DNA of 15,290 bases from Thermodesulfobacteriota bacterium (GCA_030017815.1 JASEGX010000032.1:1-15290); one strand, 5' to 3'. Positions 1 through 7,573 are shown, counted from the stretch's first letter. Translations and numbers: made by a program. The notes: a model not told the origin generated them from the letters alone.

Positions 1-4
1 GTCG

Positions 5-32
5 GTGCACGGTGAACTGTGAACGGTGAACT
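5..32. repeat. Heptamer tandem repeat, four units
   Basis: Four successive 7-base units (GTGCACG, GTGAACT, GTGAACG, GTGAACT) run without interruption. The first unit differs from the others in the middle. No protein is evident here, and the unit is too short to assign a function. Similar GTGAAC-type runs occur between genes in many bacterial genomes. Confidence 0.7.
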
Positions 33-37
33 ATTTC

Positions 38-166
38 CATAGCTACGCCGCAGTGGTTGCGAGGCTTTAGCCGAAGCAAACTCGGAGATTCCTCGCTTCG
101 CTCGGAACAGGCTCCGGATGCGGCGCAACGCAGCAAATGGACTTTTTACGAAGCCGTCTCCCTTTA
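38..166. repeat. Probable dispersed intergenic repeat downstream of cheD
   Basis: This stretch between the end of cheD and the heptamer run has no convincing gene. It contains cgccgca (46-52) and its complement tgcggcg (119-125). It also holds a CGCTTCGCTCGG-type segment and an ACTTTTTACGAAGCC segment, which resemble intergenic repeat sequences of Deltaproteobacteria from memory. An open frame crosses it and runs on antisense to cheD, but it looks non-coding. No clear rho-independent terminator for the che operon is visible, so transcription may continue leftwards past the window edge. Confidence 0.4.
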
Positions 167-757
167 TTACTCAAAGAGTGTTAATCCGGATTCATCAAGC
201 CGTTTTCTCAGAACCCGGGACTTATATTGTTCTTCTGCTTTTTGCACTGGAGTAATGGCCTCACTGGAGGCTATCCGCCTGACAAGAGCTTTATTCGTAT
301 GCGTAAAAAAAAAGATTTTTCGGCCGTTATCGCCGCCTACATCCTCAGCTAATAGTGGAATACCTTCCAGCTCTAAAAATTTTTTTGCAAAATCAATATT
401 GGCCTGCGGGACATTTCCATCTGCTTTCCTGAATTTTATGACATGGCCCCCGCCAAAAATTTTTGCCTTGAATTTTTTTCTGTTTCCACCCATTTTTATC
501 AGCTCGCCGATCAGTAACTCCATAGCGAACATTCCATAACGGCCGGCCTCGGTCAGGAGCAGATTTTGAGGACTGACCACACCGGGTAGCATAAAATGAT
601 TCATGCCTCCGATCTTATGTTCTTCGTCAAATATGCATGTGGCTATGCAGGAGCCCACCATCGTAGATATTACTTCTCCATCAGCAGTGGCATAATATTC
701 TCCGGGCATCAAAATTATGACCGTTTTATTTAATTGAGGATGATAAGTACGATACAT
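167..757 (-). CDS. cheD: Chemoreceptor glutamine deamidase CheD
   Basis: CheD deamidates glutamines in the cytoplasmic helices of chemoreceptors and in some species exchanges with CheC-type phosphatases, so it tunes adaptation. The 196-residue product shows the family core: VGSCIATCIFD with the expected nucleophilic Cys37, GGMNHFMLPG with the expected His54, and the KIFGGGHV segment in the middle. The length is slightly above the usual 160-200 residues because of a basic C-terminal tail. The ATG lies only 2 nt after the cheR stop with a weak Shine-Dalgarno, which suggests translational coupling. It is the last che gene in the window. MCP helix glutamines such as those around residues 480-500 of the neighbouring receptor are plausible substrates. 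Confidence 0.93.
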   Translation of the reverse strand: MYRTYHPQLNKTVIILMPGEYYATADGEVISTMVGSCIATCIFDEEHKIGGMNHFMLPGVVSPQNLLLTEAGRYGMFAMELLIGELIKMGGNRKKFKAKIFGGGHVIKFRKADGNVPQANIDFAKKFLELEGIPLLAEDVGGDNGRKIFFFTHTNKALVRRIASSEAITPVQKAEEQYKSRVLRKRLDESGLTLFE

Positions 758-759
758 GG

Positions 760-1650
760 TTATGCTTCAGAAATTTTCTGGTATATAGTCCTTCCCATAG
801 GATAAAATTTATCATTTAATCCAATCAAGGACTCGGAATGTCCCAAAAAGAGAAAACCATCGTCCCTCAGCGCCCTGTAAAATGTATTTAAGATATCTTT
901 TTTCGCCTCTTTTCCCATGTAGATCAGCACATTGCGGCAAAAAATGATGTCAAAGGGAACCCGAGTGAGTCTCCCATCCATAAGGTTGTGTTCTTCAAAA
1001 GAAATCATATTATCGAGTATCGGCTTAACCTGAAGGCAGCGGAGACCGTCTAAGGTGATCTCTGCGAAAAAATTTCTCAAATACGGGGTAGGAATGTTTT
1101 TTTTTATACTATGCGGGTAAATACCTGTGCGCGCCACTTCTAAAATCTCCCGGCTTATATCCGTGGCCATAATTTTTATTTTCCAGGACGGGTGCTGCCC
1201 CCAGAAAGTGTTCGTAGTAATGGCTACGGTATATACCTCTTCACCGGTAGAGCAGCCGGCACACCAAACGGCTAGTCTTCTAACACCGGTTTTTTCTCCT
1301 TCTTGCAGAAGGTGGGGGAAAACTACATCATTTAGGAATTCGAAGTGATGTTTTTCTCTGTAGAAATGTGTGGTGTGAGTGGTTAAACAGTCAACGGCCC
1401 TGGCCAGTTCGCCCTCAGCATCCGGGGCATGCCGCAGATATCGAGTATAGGCATCGATCGATTTCAGCCCTAAGGATTTAAGCCGGCTGTTTAATCTGGA
1501 TGTGAATAACATTTTCTTATGTTCAGATAAAAAAATACCTGTTTTTTCTCCTATCAGTTTTTGGAGGGACTTGAAGCCCAGGTCGTTTTCTTCAGAAAGA
1601 GCACGGCCGTTCTTAAGCGGTTGCATCCAGTTCTTCCAATTCCTTTTCAT
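760..1650 (-). CDS. cheR: Chemotaxis protein methyltransferase CheR
   Basis: CheR transfers methyl groups from S-adenosylmethionine to glutamates of chemoreceptors during adaptation. The 296-residue product has the N-terminal helical domain (about 22-90), the CLTTHTTHFYRE motif (88-99), the SAM-binding AGCSTGEE (131-138), MATDIS (161-166), FDIIFCRNVLIY (233-244) and GHSESL (270-275), all typical of the family. The first ATG overlaps the end of cheW by 38 nt. A second ATG at residue 9 has a better-placed GGAAG and still overlaps cheW, so the true start may be 24 nt later. The overlap points to coupled translation. The upstream receptor ends in a candidate CheR-docking pentapeptide. Confidence 0.95.
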   Translation of the reverse strand: MKRNWKNWMQPLKNGRALSEENDLGFKSLQKLIGEKTGIFLSEHKKMLFTSRLNSRLKSLGLKSIDAYTRYLRHAPDAEGELARAVDCLTTHTTHFYREKHHFEFLNDVVFPHLLQEGEKTGVRRLAVWCAGCSTGEEVYTVAITTNTFWGQHPSWKIKIMATDISREILEVARTGIYPHSIKKNIPTPYLRNFFAEITLDGLRCLQVKPILDNMISFEEHNLMDGRLTRVPFDIIFCRNVLIYMGKEAKKDILNTFYRALRDDGFLFLGHSESLIGLNDKFYPMGRTIYQKISEA

Positions 1651-2062
1651 CCAGAATTCGTTCCAGATCCAGTAAGATGATTAAACGGTCATCCTGTTGG
1701 GCCACGGCTTTTATATATTCCGTCCGTATGGAAGGAGAAAGCCTGGGTGTAGGCAAGATTTCTGCCGGGCTGAGTGAGATGACGTCTGAGGTAGTATCTA
1801 CGATAATGCCCATGATACGCCCCGCGATTTCCAGGACAAATATAACTGAAAATTTGTTGTATTCCTTTGGCGGCAGATTAAACTTGAGCCTCAAGTCAAA
1901 GATGGGAAATATAACGCCGCGCAGGTTAACCATCCCCTTTACAATATCCTTAACCCCGGGTACCCGGGTAAAACGGCGATAGCCGATGATTTCTCTTATC
2001 TTATTAATTTCTATCCCGTATTCTTCGTCATCAAGATAAAAGGTTATATACTGTTCTTCCAT
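1613..2062 (-). CDS. cheW: Chemotaxis coupling protein CheW
   Basis: CheW links receptors to the CheA kinase in the signalling array. The 149-residue product is a single CheW-like SH3-fold domain of normal length. The conserved block covers GIEINKIREIIG (17-28), then RVPGVKDIVKGMVNLRG and the IFPIFDLR strand, with GRIMGIIVD further on. It starts 15 nt after the MCP stop with an AAGG-type ribosome site, and its end is overlapped by cheR. The C-terminus is short and acidic. The adjacent receptor and kinase genes suggest it serves this local signalling complex. Confidence 0.95.
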   Translation of the reverse strand: MEEQYITFYLDDEEYGIEINKIREIIGYRRFTRVPGVKDIVKGMVNLRGVIFPIFDLRLKFNLPPKEYNKFSVIFVLEIAGRIMGIIVDTTSDVISLSPAEILPTPRLSPSIRTEYIKAVAQQDDRLIILLDLERILDEKELEELDATA

Positions 2063-2077
2063 GTGGCCTTTGGCTCC

Positions 2078-4384
2078 TTAGAATTCTTCAAAACCTTCCT
2101 CCATGTTGATATCTGCTTCTTCCGGGGATATCTCTTTAAGCACGGCCTTTTGCAACATATCCTGACGTAAAGGCCTTTTTACCGGGGGCGCAGTCCCCCT
2201 TTTTTCTCTTCCGGTGAGGGTTGTCGGAGTCAACGGCTCTTCCTCTATGGAATCTTCATCTGCCCCGGCCACGGCAAATTCCCTGGTTAACTTTTTCAGT
2301 AGCGCGGCCTTAGTCGCCAGCGTTTGACTGGCGCCTGCTAATTGTTCAACCAGAGCGGCATTTTGCTGTACAACATCCCCCATATCGGTAACGGCCTGAT
2401 TCACTTGCTCAATACTGCGTGATTGTTCCTGAGTAGCTGCCGAGACCTCAGAAACGGCTTCGGATACGGCAGTGATGCATCCGGTTATCTTTTCCAGACT
2501 GCCGCCGGTTTGACCGACTAACTTATGGCTTTCTTCAATCTTAGCCATACTGTCGTGGATGAGATTCTGTATATCTTTAGCTGCCTCCCCGCTTCTCTTG
2601 GAAAGATTGCGTATTTCCGTGGCTACCACCGCAAAACCGCGGCCGTGTTCACCGGCCCGGGCGGCCTCCACCGCGGCATTAAGGGCCAGGAGATTGGTCT
2701 GAAAGGTGATCTCGTTAACCAGGTCCATAATTTCTACAATTTTTTTGCTGGCGGTCCACACCTCAGTCATGGCATAAACAGTTTCTTTCACTACCGATGT
2801 TCCTTCCTGCGCCAGAGTCACGGATTCCTGAGCCAACTGGTTGACCTTCATGGTATTGGCAGCGTTCTGGCTGACATTGGCGGTCATTTGTTCAAGGGTG
2901 GCGCCGGCTTCTTCTATAGTGGCAGCCTGCTCCTGAGTCCGCTGCGACAGGTCCTGATTACCCGCGGAGATCTGATTTGTCCCCTGAGCCACTATGTTCG
3001 CAGTCCTTTTTGTCTGCTTGATGAGCGAACCGATCTTCTCGAACATCTCGTTGACTTTGTCTGCCAGCCGGTCCATGAGGTCTTTTTTACCTATGGACTC
3101 TACTCTGGCCGTGAGATCTCCCCCGGCGGCTTTGTCCAGGACATTAAGCAGATTGTCGCCCCGTCCTTCCAGATACCGCCTTTGCTCTTCTTCCTTAGCG
3201 GCTGTTTCTTTGAGAATCTTTTCTGCTTCGACCCTGGCGGTAATATCATGGAATATCTTGAACCCTCCCAGGACCTTGCCGCTGGAGTCTTTAAGAACGG
3301 CGGCACTGGCCTCTATAGGAATAGTTTTCCCATGACGGTTAACGATTTCACAATACACCCTTCCTCCCGCCTGGCCTGTTTCCATGCTTCTTTTTAATCC
3401 GCAGTCGGTCTTGCAGATGTTGCTGTTGAAGACGTTCCAGCACTTTACTTTGCCTTCCACTTCTTCTTTTTGATATCCGGTTACGGCCGCAGCGGCATCG
3501 TTCATATAGGTTATGGTAAGATCCGGATCGACAACGAAGAATGGATCGCTGATCCCGAGCTTCAGACTGTTCGCATATTCTATCCTGTCACGCAGGTGTC
3601 GCAGCATGGTATTCACGTTATGATTGAGCTCTTCTATGGAATCCTCGCCTTTCACTTCGATAGTTACATTTACATCTCCTCCGGCTACCTGTTTTGCCTT
3701 ATCTGCCAGGTAGTGGATGCGCCGCGTGATGAGGCGGGTTATCAGATAGTTAAGGATTACAACCAAAGATATGACTCCCAGTGCCCCGGCCATGATATAC
3801 CGGTTTCTAAGAGAGGCGATAGAGGCATAATCAGCGGCTACGGATTGACGCACCACCAGAGAGCCCAGCACCCTTTTGGCCGGGGCATGGCAGTTGTAGC
3901 AAGCCGGTTCATTAAGAATAGGATGAAAGATAAGATTATATGGTTCACCATTGATAGTCTGCAGGAATGGCCGTCTGGGATCCGTGCCGGTAGAAAGTAT
4001 ATCGCTCAGGGTCTTTGTGAGTTCAGGATCCGCTAATAGATTTCCGAGCTTGGTTCCGACGGTTTCTTCATGACTGGCATAGAATACAGTCTGGTCGGCA
4101 TCCGTTATGTAAACCTCTATCCCCTTCATAGCCGTTTTGATGTCCCTTAGTTGTTGCTTGACTGCGGCCATATCACCGATGGCCATGGGGTGTTTTATCC
4201 CCGCGTGCGTCATGTCCGCCAGTTCCATCTCAAACCGCGTTACTTTATCCAGGACATCCTCTCTATGACTATTAACGCCAAGGTATATAAGGACACCCAT
4301 AAAAAGCGCCGAGGTCAATATTAGTGCAATCAGAATCTTGAATCGCAATCTCTTGTTGATGTAGGACTTAAGTAATTTAAGCAT
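2078..4384 (-). CDS. Methyl-accepting chemotaxis protein with haem-type periplasmic sensor and PAS domain
   Basis: This transmembrane receptor is expected to control the neighbouring CheA. The 768-residue product has a first membrane helix at about 17-37, a periplasmic sensor at about 38-195, a second helix at about 196-216, a HAMP domain to about 268, a PAS domain (about 270-382), a HAMP-like stretch (about 408-460) and a Tsr-like signalling domain (about 460-700). Its hairpin tip reads NEITFQTNLLALNAAVEAAR. The sensor contains CYNCH at 162-166, the CxxCH c-type haem attachment motif. The PAS domain carries Cys315, Cys324, Cys328 and Cys345. A flexible tail ends in GFEEF, which fits the xZxxZ aromatic pentapeptide that tethers CheR and CheB in E. 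coli-type receptors. The ATG has a strong AAGGGGGG ribosome site. The ligand is inferred to be redox-related and is unproven. Confidence 0.95.
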   Translation of the reverse strand: MLKLLKSYINKRLRFKILIALILTSALFMGVLIYLGVNSHREDVLDKVTRFEMELADMTHAGIKHPMAIGDMAAVKQQLRDIKTAMKGIEVYITDADQTVFYASHEETVGTKLGNLLADPELTKTLSDILSTGTDPRRPFLQTINGEPYNLIFHPILNEPACYNCHAPAKRVLGSLVVRQSVAADYASIASLRNRYIMAGALGVISLVVILNYLITRLITRRIHYLADKAKQVAGGDVNVTIEVKGEDSIEELNHNVNTMLRHLRDRIEYANSLKLGISDPFFVVDPDLTITYMNDAAAAVTGYQKEEVEGKVKCWNVFNSNICKTDCGLKRSMETGQAGGRVYCEIVNRHGKTIPIEASAAVLKDSSGKVLGGFKIFHDITARVEAEKILKETAAKEEEQRRYLEGRGDNLLNVLDKAAGGDLTARVESIGKKDLMDRLADKVNEMFEKIGSLIKQTKRTANIVAQGTNQISAGNQDLSQRTQEQAATIEEAGATLEQMTANVSQNAANTMKVNQLAQESVTLAQEGTSVVKETVYAMTEVWTASKKIVEIMDLVNEITFQTNLLALNAAVEAARAGEHGRGFAVVATEIRNLSKRSGEAAKDIQNLIHDSMAKIEESHKLVGQTGGSLEKITGCITAVSEAVSEVSAATQEQSRSIEQVNQAVTDMGDVVQQNAALVEQLAGASQTLATKAALLKKLTREFAVAGADEDSIEEEPLTPTTLTGREKRGTAPPVKRPLRQDMLQKAVLKEISPEEADINMEEGFEEF

Positions 4385-4403
4385 GGGAAACCCCCCTTTT
4401 GAT

Positions 4404-6545
4404 TCAATGGACTAGCTCATGGACCCGATTTCGACCAAAGAATAGATGATCCAGACCATATACGTCCAGGACGAGAGCTACGCTGCCATCAGGCATAATA
4501 GCGCCTCCGGCAATCCCGGAAATTCTACGGAAATTTTTCTCCAGGTTTTTAATTACGACCTGCTGATGATCAAGTATTTCGTCCACGCCCAGGCCCAGGA
4601 TCCTTTTTTCACTGCTTACAAAAACGACCAATGGTTCTGTATCTGTTTGCCGGCGTTCTATACCCAGGAGTCTATCCAGGTGGATGAGCGGCACGTATGA
4701 ATCCCCCAAACGCACTACCTCACCCTTGCCTTCTATGGTCTTTAAGTTGCCTTTTTCAAGCTTGGCTGTGCTTAGAACGGTTAGTAAGGGTATGACAAAA
4801 ATATCAGCCCCTACGCCGACATACATACCATCAATAACCGCCAGGGTTAAAGGAAGCTTTATGACGAAGGTAGTTCCTTTGCCCTTTTCGGAAAAGATAT
4901 CGATCGTCCCTCCCAATTGCTGAATGTTATTCTGTACTACGTCCATCCCTACCCCGCGGCCGGATATAGAACTGACCTTCTTAGCGGTGGAAAATCCAGG
5001 AATAAATAGAAACTTGTAAATCTCTTCAGGCAAGGGCTGGTCGTTTTCTTTGATCAGGCCCCGCTCTATAGCTTTTTGCCGCACTGCTTCTGCGTCGATA
5101 CCGCGGCCATCATCACTAATTTTAATGTATATCTTGCCTTCCTGTTGGTAAGCGTTAAGGTTGATGATTCCCTCCGGGGATTTGCCCGACTGTTTTCTTT
5201 CGTCAGGAACTTCGATCCCGTGGCCAATACAATTGCGTATTATGTGCGTTAAAGGATCGTTTATGTGTTCGATAACATCCTTGTCCAGTTCTGTCTCTCC
5301 CCCGCCCAGAATAATCTTAATCTGCTTATGTTGCTCCCGGGCCAGGTCCCGGGCCATTCTTTGAAACCTTTGAAATGTGCCTTCGATAGGAAACATGCGG
5401 AGACGCATAACCTGTTCCTGCACCTCCCGGCCAATCCTGTTCAGGCTATCCGGCTCACTGCCCAATTTTCTGGTGACGTCCGGCGGCAAATCCCCCAGGA
5501 TGGCGGAAATTCGCGCCAGTTGTATGGTCATTTCTTCCACCATGTTTGCGAGCTGGTCGAGCTTATCTGTATCTACTCGTACCGTGGACTTCCGAAGGAC
5601 AGCCCGGCTTTTTTCCTGGAGGTCAACGATATTGTTTAGTTCAGCTGGAGAGATTTTGCCCTTTTCTAATAAAGCTTCTCCCACTTTTTTCTGCTGGGTG
5701 AGGACTTCTTGTATTTCCTGCTCGCTGACCAATTTTTGATCAATTAATATCTCTCCCAGCGGCTTGTTAGCCATTCTGGTGTCCACCCCGTCCCGAAAAT
5801 GTGATGATACGTCTCTTATGGAAATCTGGTTTAATTCATCTTCCTGGACAAAGACGAACACCTTTTCTATAGTGGACAGAGGTCGGTCGGTTTTGATCAG
5901 GAGCCGCCAGGCAAGGTAAAGCTGGAAGGGGTCCATTTCCATAAATGGCGGCAGAGAAGACAGGTCTGTCTCTACGGATATTATCTCAGCCAAATCTCCC
6001 AGTTCATAAAGCAGCATCAGCGGATCCTGTCCGGTCTGGAAGATGTCCTTACGAAAGCGCATATTAATCTCATAATAAGATCCCTTAGAAGATTCCTTCT
6101 GGCCGCCGGACATGCCGGTAGTTATTGGCGCAGTTACCCGGCCTTCTTCTTGTTCTGCGGCGAGCCCCAGAAACCGTTTCACTTTTTCGGCCATGGCCGG
6201 AAAGGCATCCAGCCCTACGTCCGGCTTTCCCTGGGCCGCACTTTCCACCGCCGATTTTATAAGATCGTGGTTTTCCAGGAGAAAGGAGACCAGATTTTGG
6301 GTTATAGACAGTTGTTTACTGCGTATCCTTTCCATGAGGTTTTCCAGGAGATGGGTATGTTCAGAGAGCTGAGTAAAGCCAAGCATAGCCGAGCTGCTCT
6401 TCATGGTGTGCATCGCCCGGAAGACCTCGTTAATAACGGACTGATTTTGTGGATCAGATTCCAGGGTCATCAGGCTATGTTCCATGGTTTGCAACAATTC
6501 TTCAGCTTCTGAAAAGTAGATCTGTAAAAGCTCGTCCTGTTCCAT
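4404..6545 (-). CDS. cheA: Chemotaxis histidine kinase CheA with MshEN-like insert
   Basis: CheA autophosphorylates and passes phosphate to CheY and CheB. The 713-residue product has an N-terminal HPt domain with the phospho-acceptor His46 in AMHTMKSSS, where the usual glycine after the lysine is serine. A P2-like region (about 158-246) follows. Two MshEN-like repeats (LGEIL... 263-285 and VGEALL... 288-310) come before the P3 dimerisation helices (about 318-390). The ATP-binding domain has an N box around Asn438, a G1 box SDDGRGID (477-484), GFSTA (517-521) and a G2 box GRGVGMDVV (529-537). A CheW-like P5 domain (about 570-706) ends the protein. It starts 9 nt after cheY and is followed 19 nt later by the MCP gene. 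The insert is unusual for CheA. Confidence 0.96.
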   Translation of the reverse strand: MEQDELLQIYFSEAEELLQTMEHSLMTLESDPQNQSVINEVFRAMHTMKSSSAMLGFTQLSEHTHLLENLMERIRSKQLSITQNLVSFLLENHDLIKSAVESAAQGKPDVGLDAFPAMAEKVKRFLGLAAEQEEGRVTAPITTGMSGGQKESSKGSYYEINMRFRKDIFQTGQDPLMLLYELGDLAEIISVETDLSSLPPFMEMDPFQLYLAWRLLIKTDRPLSTIEKVFVFVQEDELNQISIRDVSSHFRDGVDTRMANKPLGEILIDQKLVSEQEIQEVLTQQKKVGEALLEKGKISPAELNNIVDLQEKSRAVLRKSTVRVDTDKLDQLANMVEEMTIQLARISAILGDLPPDVTRKLGSEPDSLNRIGREVQEQVMRLRMFPIEGTFQRFQRMARDLAREQHKQIKIILGGGETELDKDVIEHINDPLTHIIRNCIGHGIEVPDERKQSGKSPEGIINLNAYQQEGKIYIKISDDGRGIDAEAVRQKAIERGLIKENDQPLPEEIYKFLFIPGFSTAKKVSSISGRGVGMDVVQNNIQQLGGTIDIFSEKGKGTTFVIKLPLTLAVIDGMYVGVGADIFVIPLLTVLSTAKLEKGNLKTIEGKGEVVRLGDSYVPLIHLDRLLGIERRQTDTEPLVVFVSSEKRILGLGVDEILDHQQVVIKNLEKNFRRISGIAGGAIMPDGSVALVLDVYGLDHLFFGRNRVHELVH

Positions 6546-6554
6546 AGTCTATTC

Positions 6555-6932
6555 TCAACGAACAAACTTTCTTACGACCCAAAGGAGTTGTTCCGGCCGA
6601 AAAGGTTTCAAAAGCCAGCCCGCGGCTCCGGCAGACTTTCCTCTCAATTTCTGTGCTTCTTGTGATTCGGTGGTCAGAACAAGAATTGGGATAAACTTCC
6701 AGTTTGTTTTTTTGACTTCTTTTATAAAGGTTATGCCGTCCATTTCTGGCATATTTACGTCTGAGATAATCAACGCCGGCGACTTCTTTTGGGACTCCAT
6801 CTCTTGTAGCCTGGCGAGCCCATCCTGGCCGTTAACAGCCTCAGATACCCTATATCCGGCATTGGTCAGGCAAAAAGAGATGCTGGCGCGCAGAGTGGGT
6901 GAATCATCAACTACCAAAACATGTTTTTCCAT
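6555..6932 (-). CDS. cheY: CheY-type single-domain response regulator
   Basis: This protein receives phosphate from CheA and is expected to signal to the flagellar motor or act as a phosphate sink. The 125 residues form one receiver domain with the acidic pair Asp9-Asp10, the phospho-acceptor Asp58 in SDVNMPEMDG, the switch Thr87 in LVLTTES and Lys109 in LLKPF. There is no output domain. An AGGTGA sequence sits about 9 nt before the ATG. The gene lies between the STAS gene (13 nt gap) and cheA (9 nt gap), so it is cotranscribed. Whether it is the motor-binding CheY or an adaptation-type regulator cannot be told from sequence. Confidence 0.93.
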   Translation of the reverse strand: MEKHVLVVDDSPTLRASISFCLTNAGYRVSEAVNGQDGLARLQEMESQKKSPALIISDVNMPEMDGITFIKEVKKTNWKFIPILVLTTESQEAQKLRGKSAGAAGWLLKPFRPEQLLWVVRKFVR

Positions 6933-6945
6933 ATGGAGTTTTCAC

Positions 6946-7248
6946 CTATTCTTTCAAAAACATCTGTTTGACCCCGATTATTTCCCATACCTTTTCTAAG
7001 GCCGGCGATATATTTTTAATGGTCAGCTTGTGACCTTTGGTAAGAGATTTTTTGAAGGCTATTAAAATCTGTATAGCGGCTGTATCCATCTGCGCAACTT
7101 CCTGACAGTCTATAGTCAGATCTTGCTCCAGCACAAACCGATCTTTCAGGCACTCATATAAGTCGTCAAGATGGTGGACGCCTATTTCGCCACTCAACTT
7201 AATAATACCTTCTGCCTGTTCCTGAGACGGAGAATACGTATCAGCCAT
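6946..7248 (-). CDS. STAS-domain protein, first gene of the che operon
   Basis: STAS domains (anti-sigma-factor antagonist type) act in partner-switching or as small phospho-accepting modules. The 100-residue product is a bare STAS domain: a first strand at IIKLSGEIGVHHL (15-27), the conserved LTIDCQEVAQMDTAAIQILIAF block (about 44-65) and a C-terminal helix. Thr56 occupies the position usually phosphorylated on Ser or Thr in SpoIIAA-like proteins. No matching kinase is in the window. STAS proteins at the head of che operons are a recurrent arrangement whose role is poorly defined. The upstream ribosome site is weak. A che promoter is not obvious in 7249-7440. Confidence 0.88.
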   Translation of the reverse strand: MADTYSPSQEQAEGIIKLSGEIGVHHLDDLYECLKDRFVLEQDLTIDCQEVAQMDTAAIQILIAFKKSLTKGHKLTIKNISPALEKVWEIIGVKQMFLKE

Positions 7249-7267
7249 TGAATTCTCGCAGTCTTAC

Positions 7268-7366
7268 ATTTCTAATGATTGAAGCTCCCCGCACCCCGCC
7301 TGCGGCGGACGGGAAATCTCCGTATATAAGGTAACATCACATCCTATGCGCTCGCTATGCATGTTC
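7268..7366 (-). repeat. GC-rich intergenic repeat module, copy A
   Basis: Read on the minus strand, this module begins with a 21-base segment (7366-7346) that matches plus strand 10244-10264 at 20 of 21 positions. It ends in GGGGAGCTTCAATCA, which is identical to 10306-10320. Between the shared ends lies a GC-rich imperfect hairpin (about 7288-7314). The two copies are inverted relative to each other. Copy A lies upstream of the che operon, so it may separate the operon from its original promoter. Confidence 0.75.
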
Positions 7367-7430
7367 ATTATGGCTTTTCGGCTAATGGGAGGACTTACTT
7401 AAACGAAAAGGAATTTTTTTCTATCTCGGT

Positions 7431-7466
7431 TTACGGGGACGGACGTGGGGTACCATTTATCCCCTA
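7431..7466 (+). repeat. REP-like GGGGACG element
   Basis: The sequence GGGGACGGACGTGGGGTACC followed by ATTTATCCCC has GGGG and CCCC arms able to pair. It resembles the GGGGAC-headed repeats that surround RAYT (Y1) transposase genes in Deltaproteobacteria. Related GGGGACG heads occur inverted at 8430-8436 and 11160-11166. The identification is by eye only. Confidence 0.4.
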
Positions 7467-7491
7467 TTGAATCAGAACGTGAGGGAATGCT

Positions 7492-7518
7492 TTTAGTTTT
7501 CTTGGATATGGCCGATAA
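7492..7518 (+). promoter_or_regulatory. Sigma-28 (FliA) promoter
   Basis: TTTAGTTT (7492-7499) and GCCGATAA (7511-7518) are separated by 11 bases. The sigma-28 consensus is TAAAGTTT-N11-GCCGATAA, so the -10 element is perfect and the -35 matches 6 of 8. Transcription would begin near 7525, leaving a leader of about 50 nt before the ATG at 7574. This ties the downstream gene to the late flagellar regulon. Confidence 0.75.
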
Positions 7519-7573
7519 AGGAGAACAAGCATGTCCGAAAAACTTGACGATACAGGAAGGAGAGTGCAGCGAT

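Noticed and set aside
2525..3397. Plus-strand open frame antisense to the MCP gene
   Set aside because: It is a shadow of the receptor coding sequence, with no domain or ribosome site.
7320..7340. TATATA-like -10 for the che operon on the minus strand
   Set aside because: No acceptable -35 lies 16-18 bases upstream, and the site is inside a repeat-rich region.
7445..7573. Upstream GTG start that would add 43 residues to the gene at 7574
   Set aside because: The added stretch overlaps a REP-like element and contains the sigma-28 promoter, so it would not be on the transcript.
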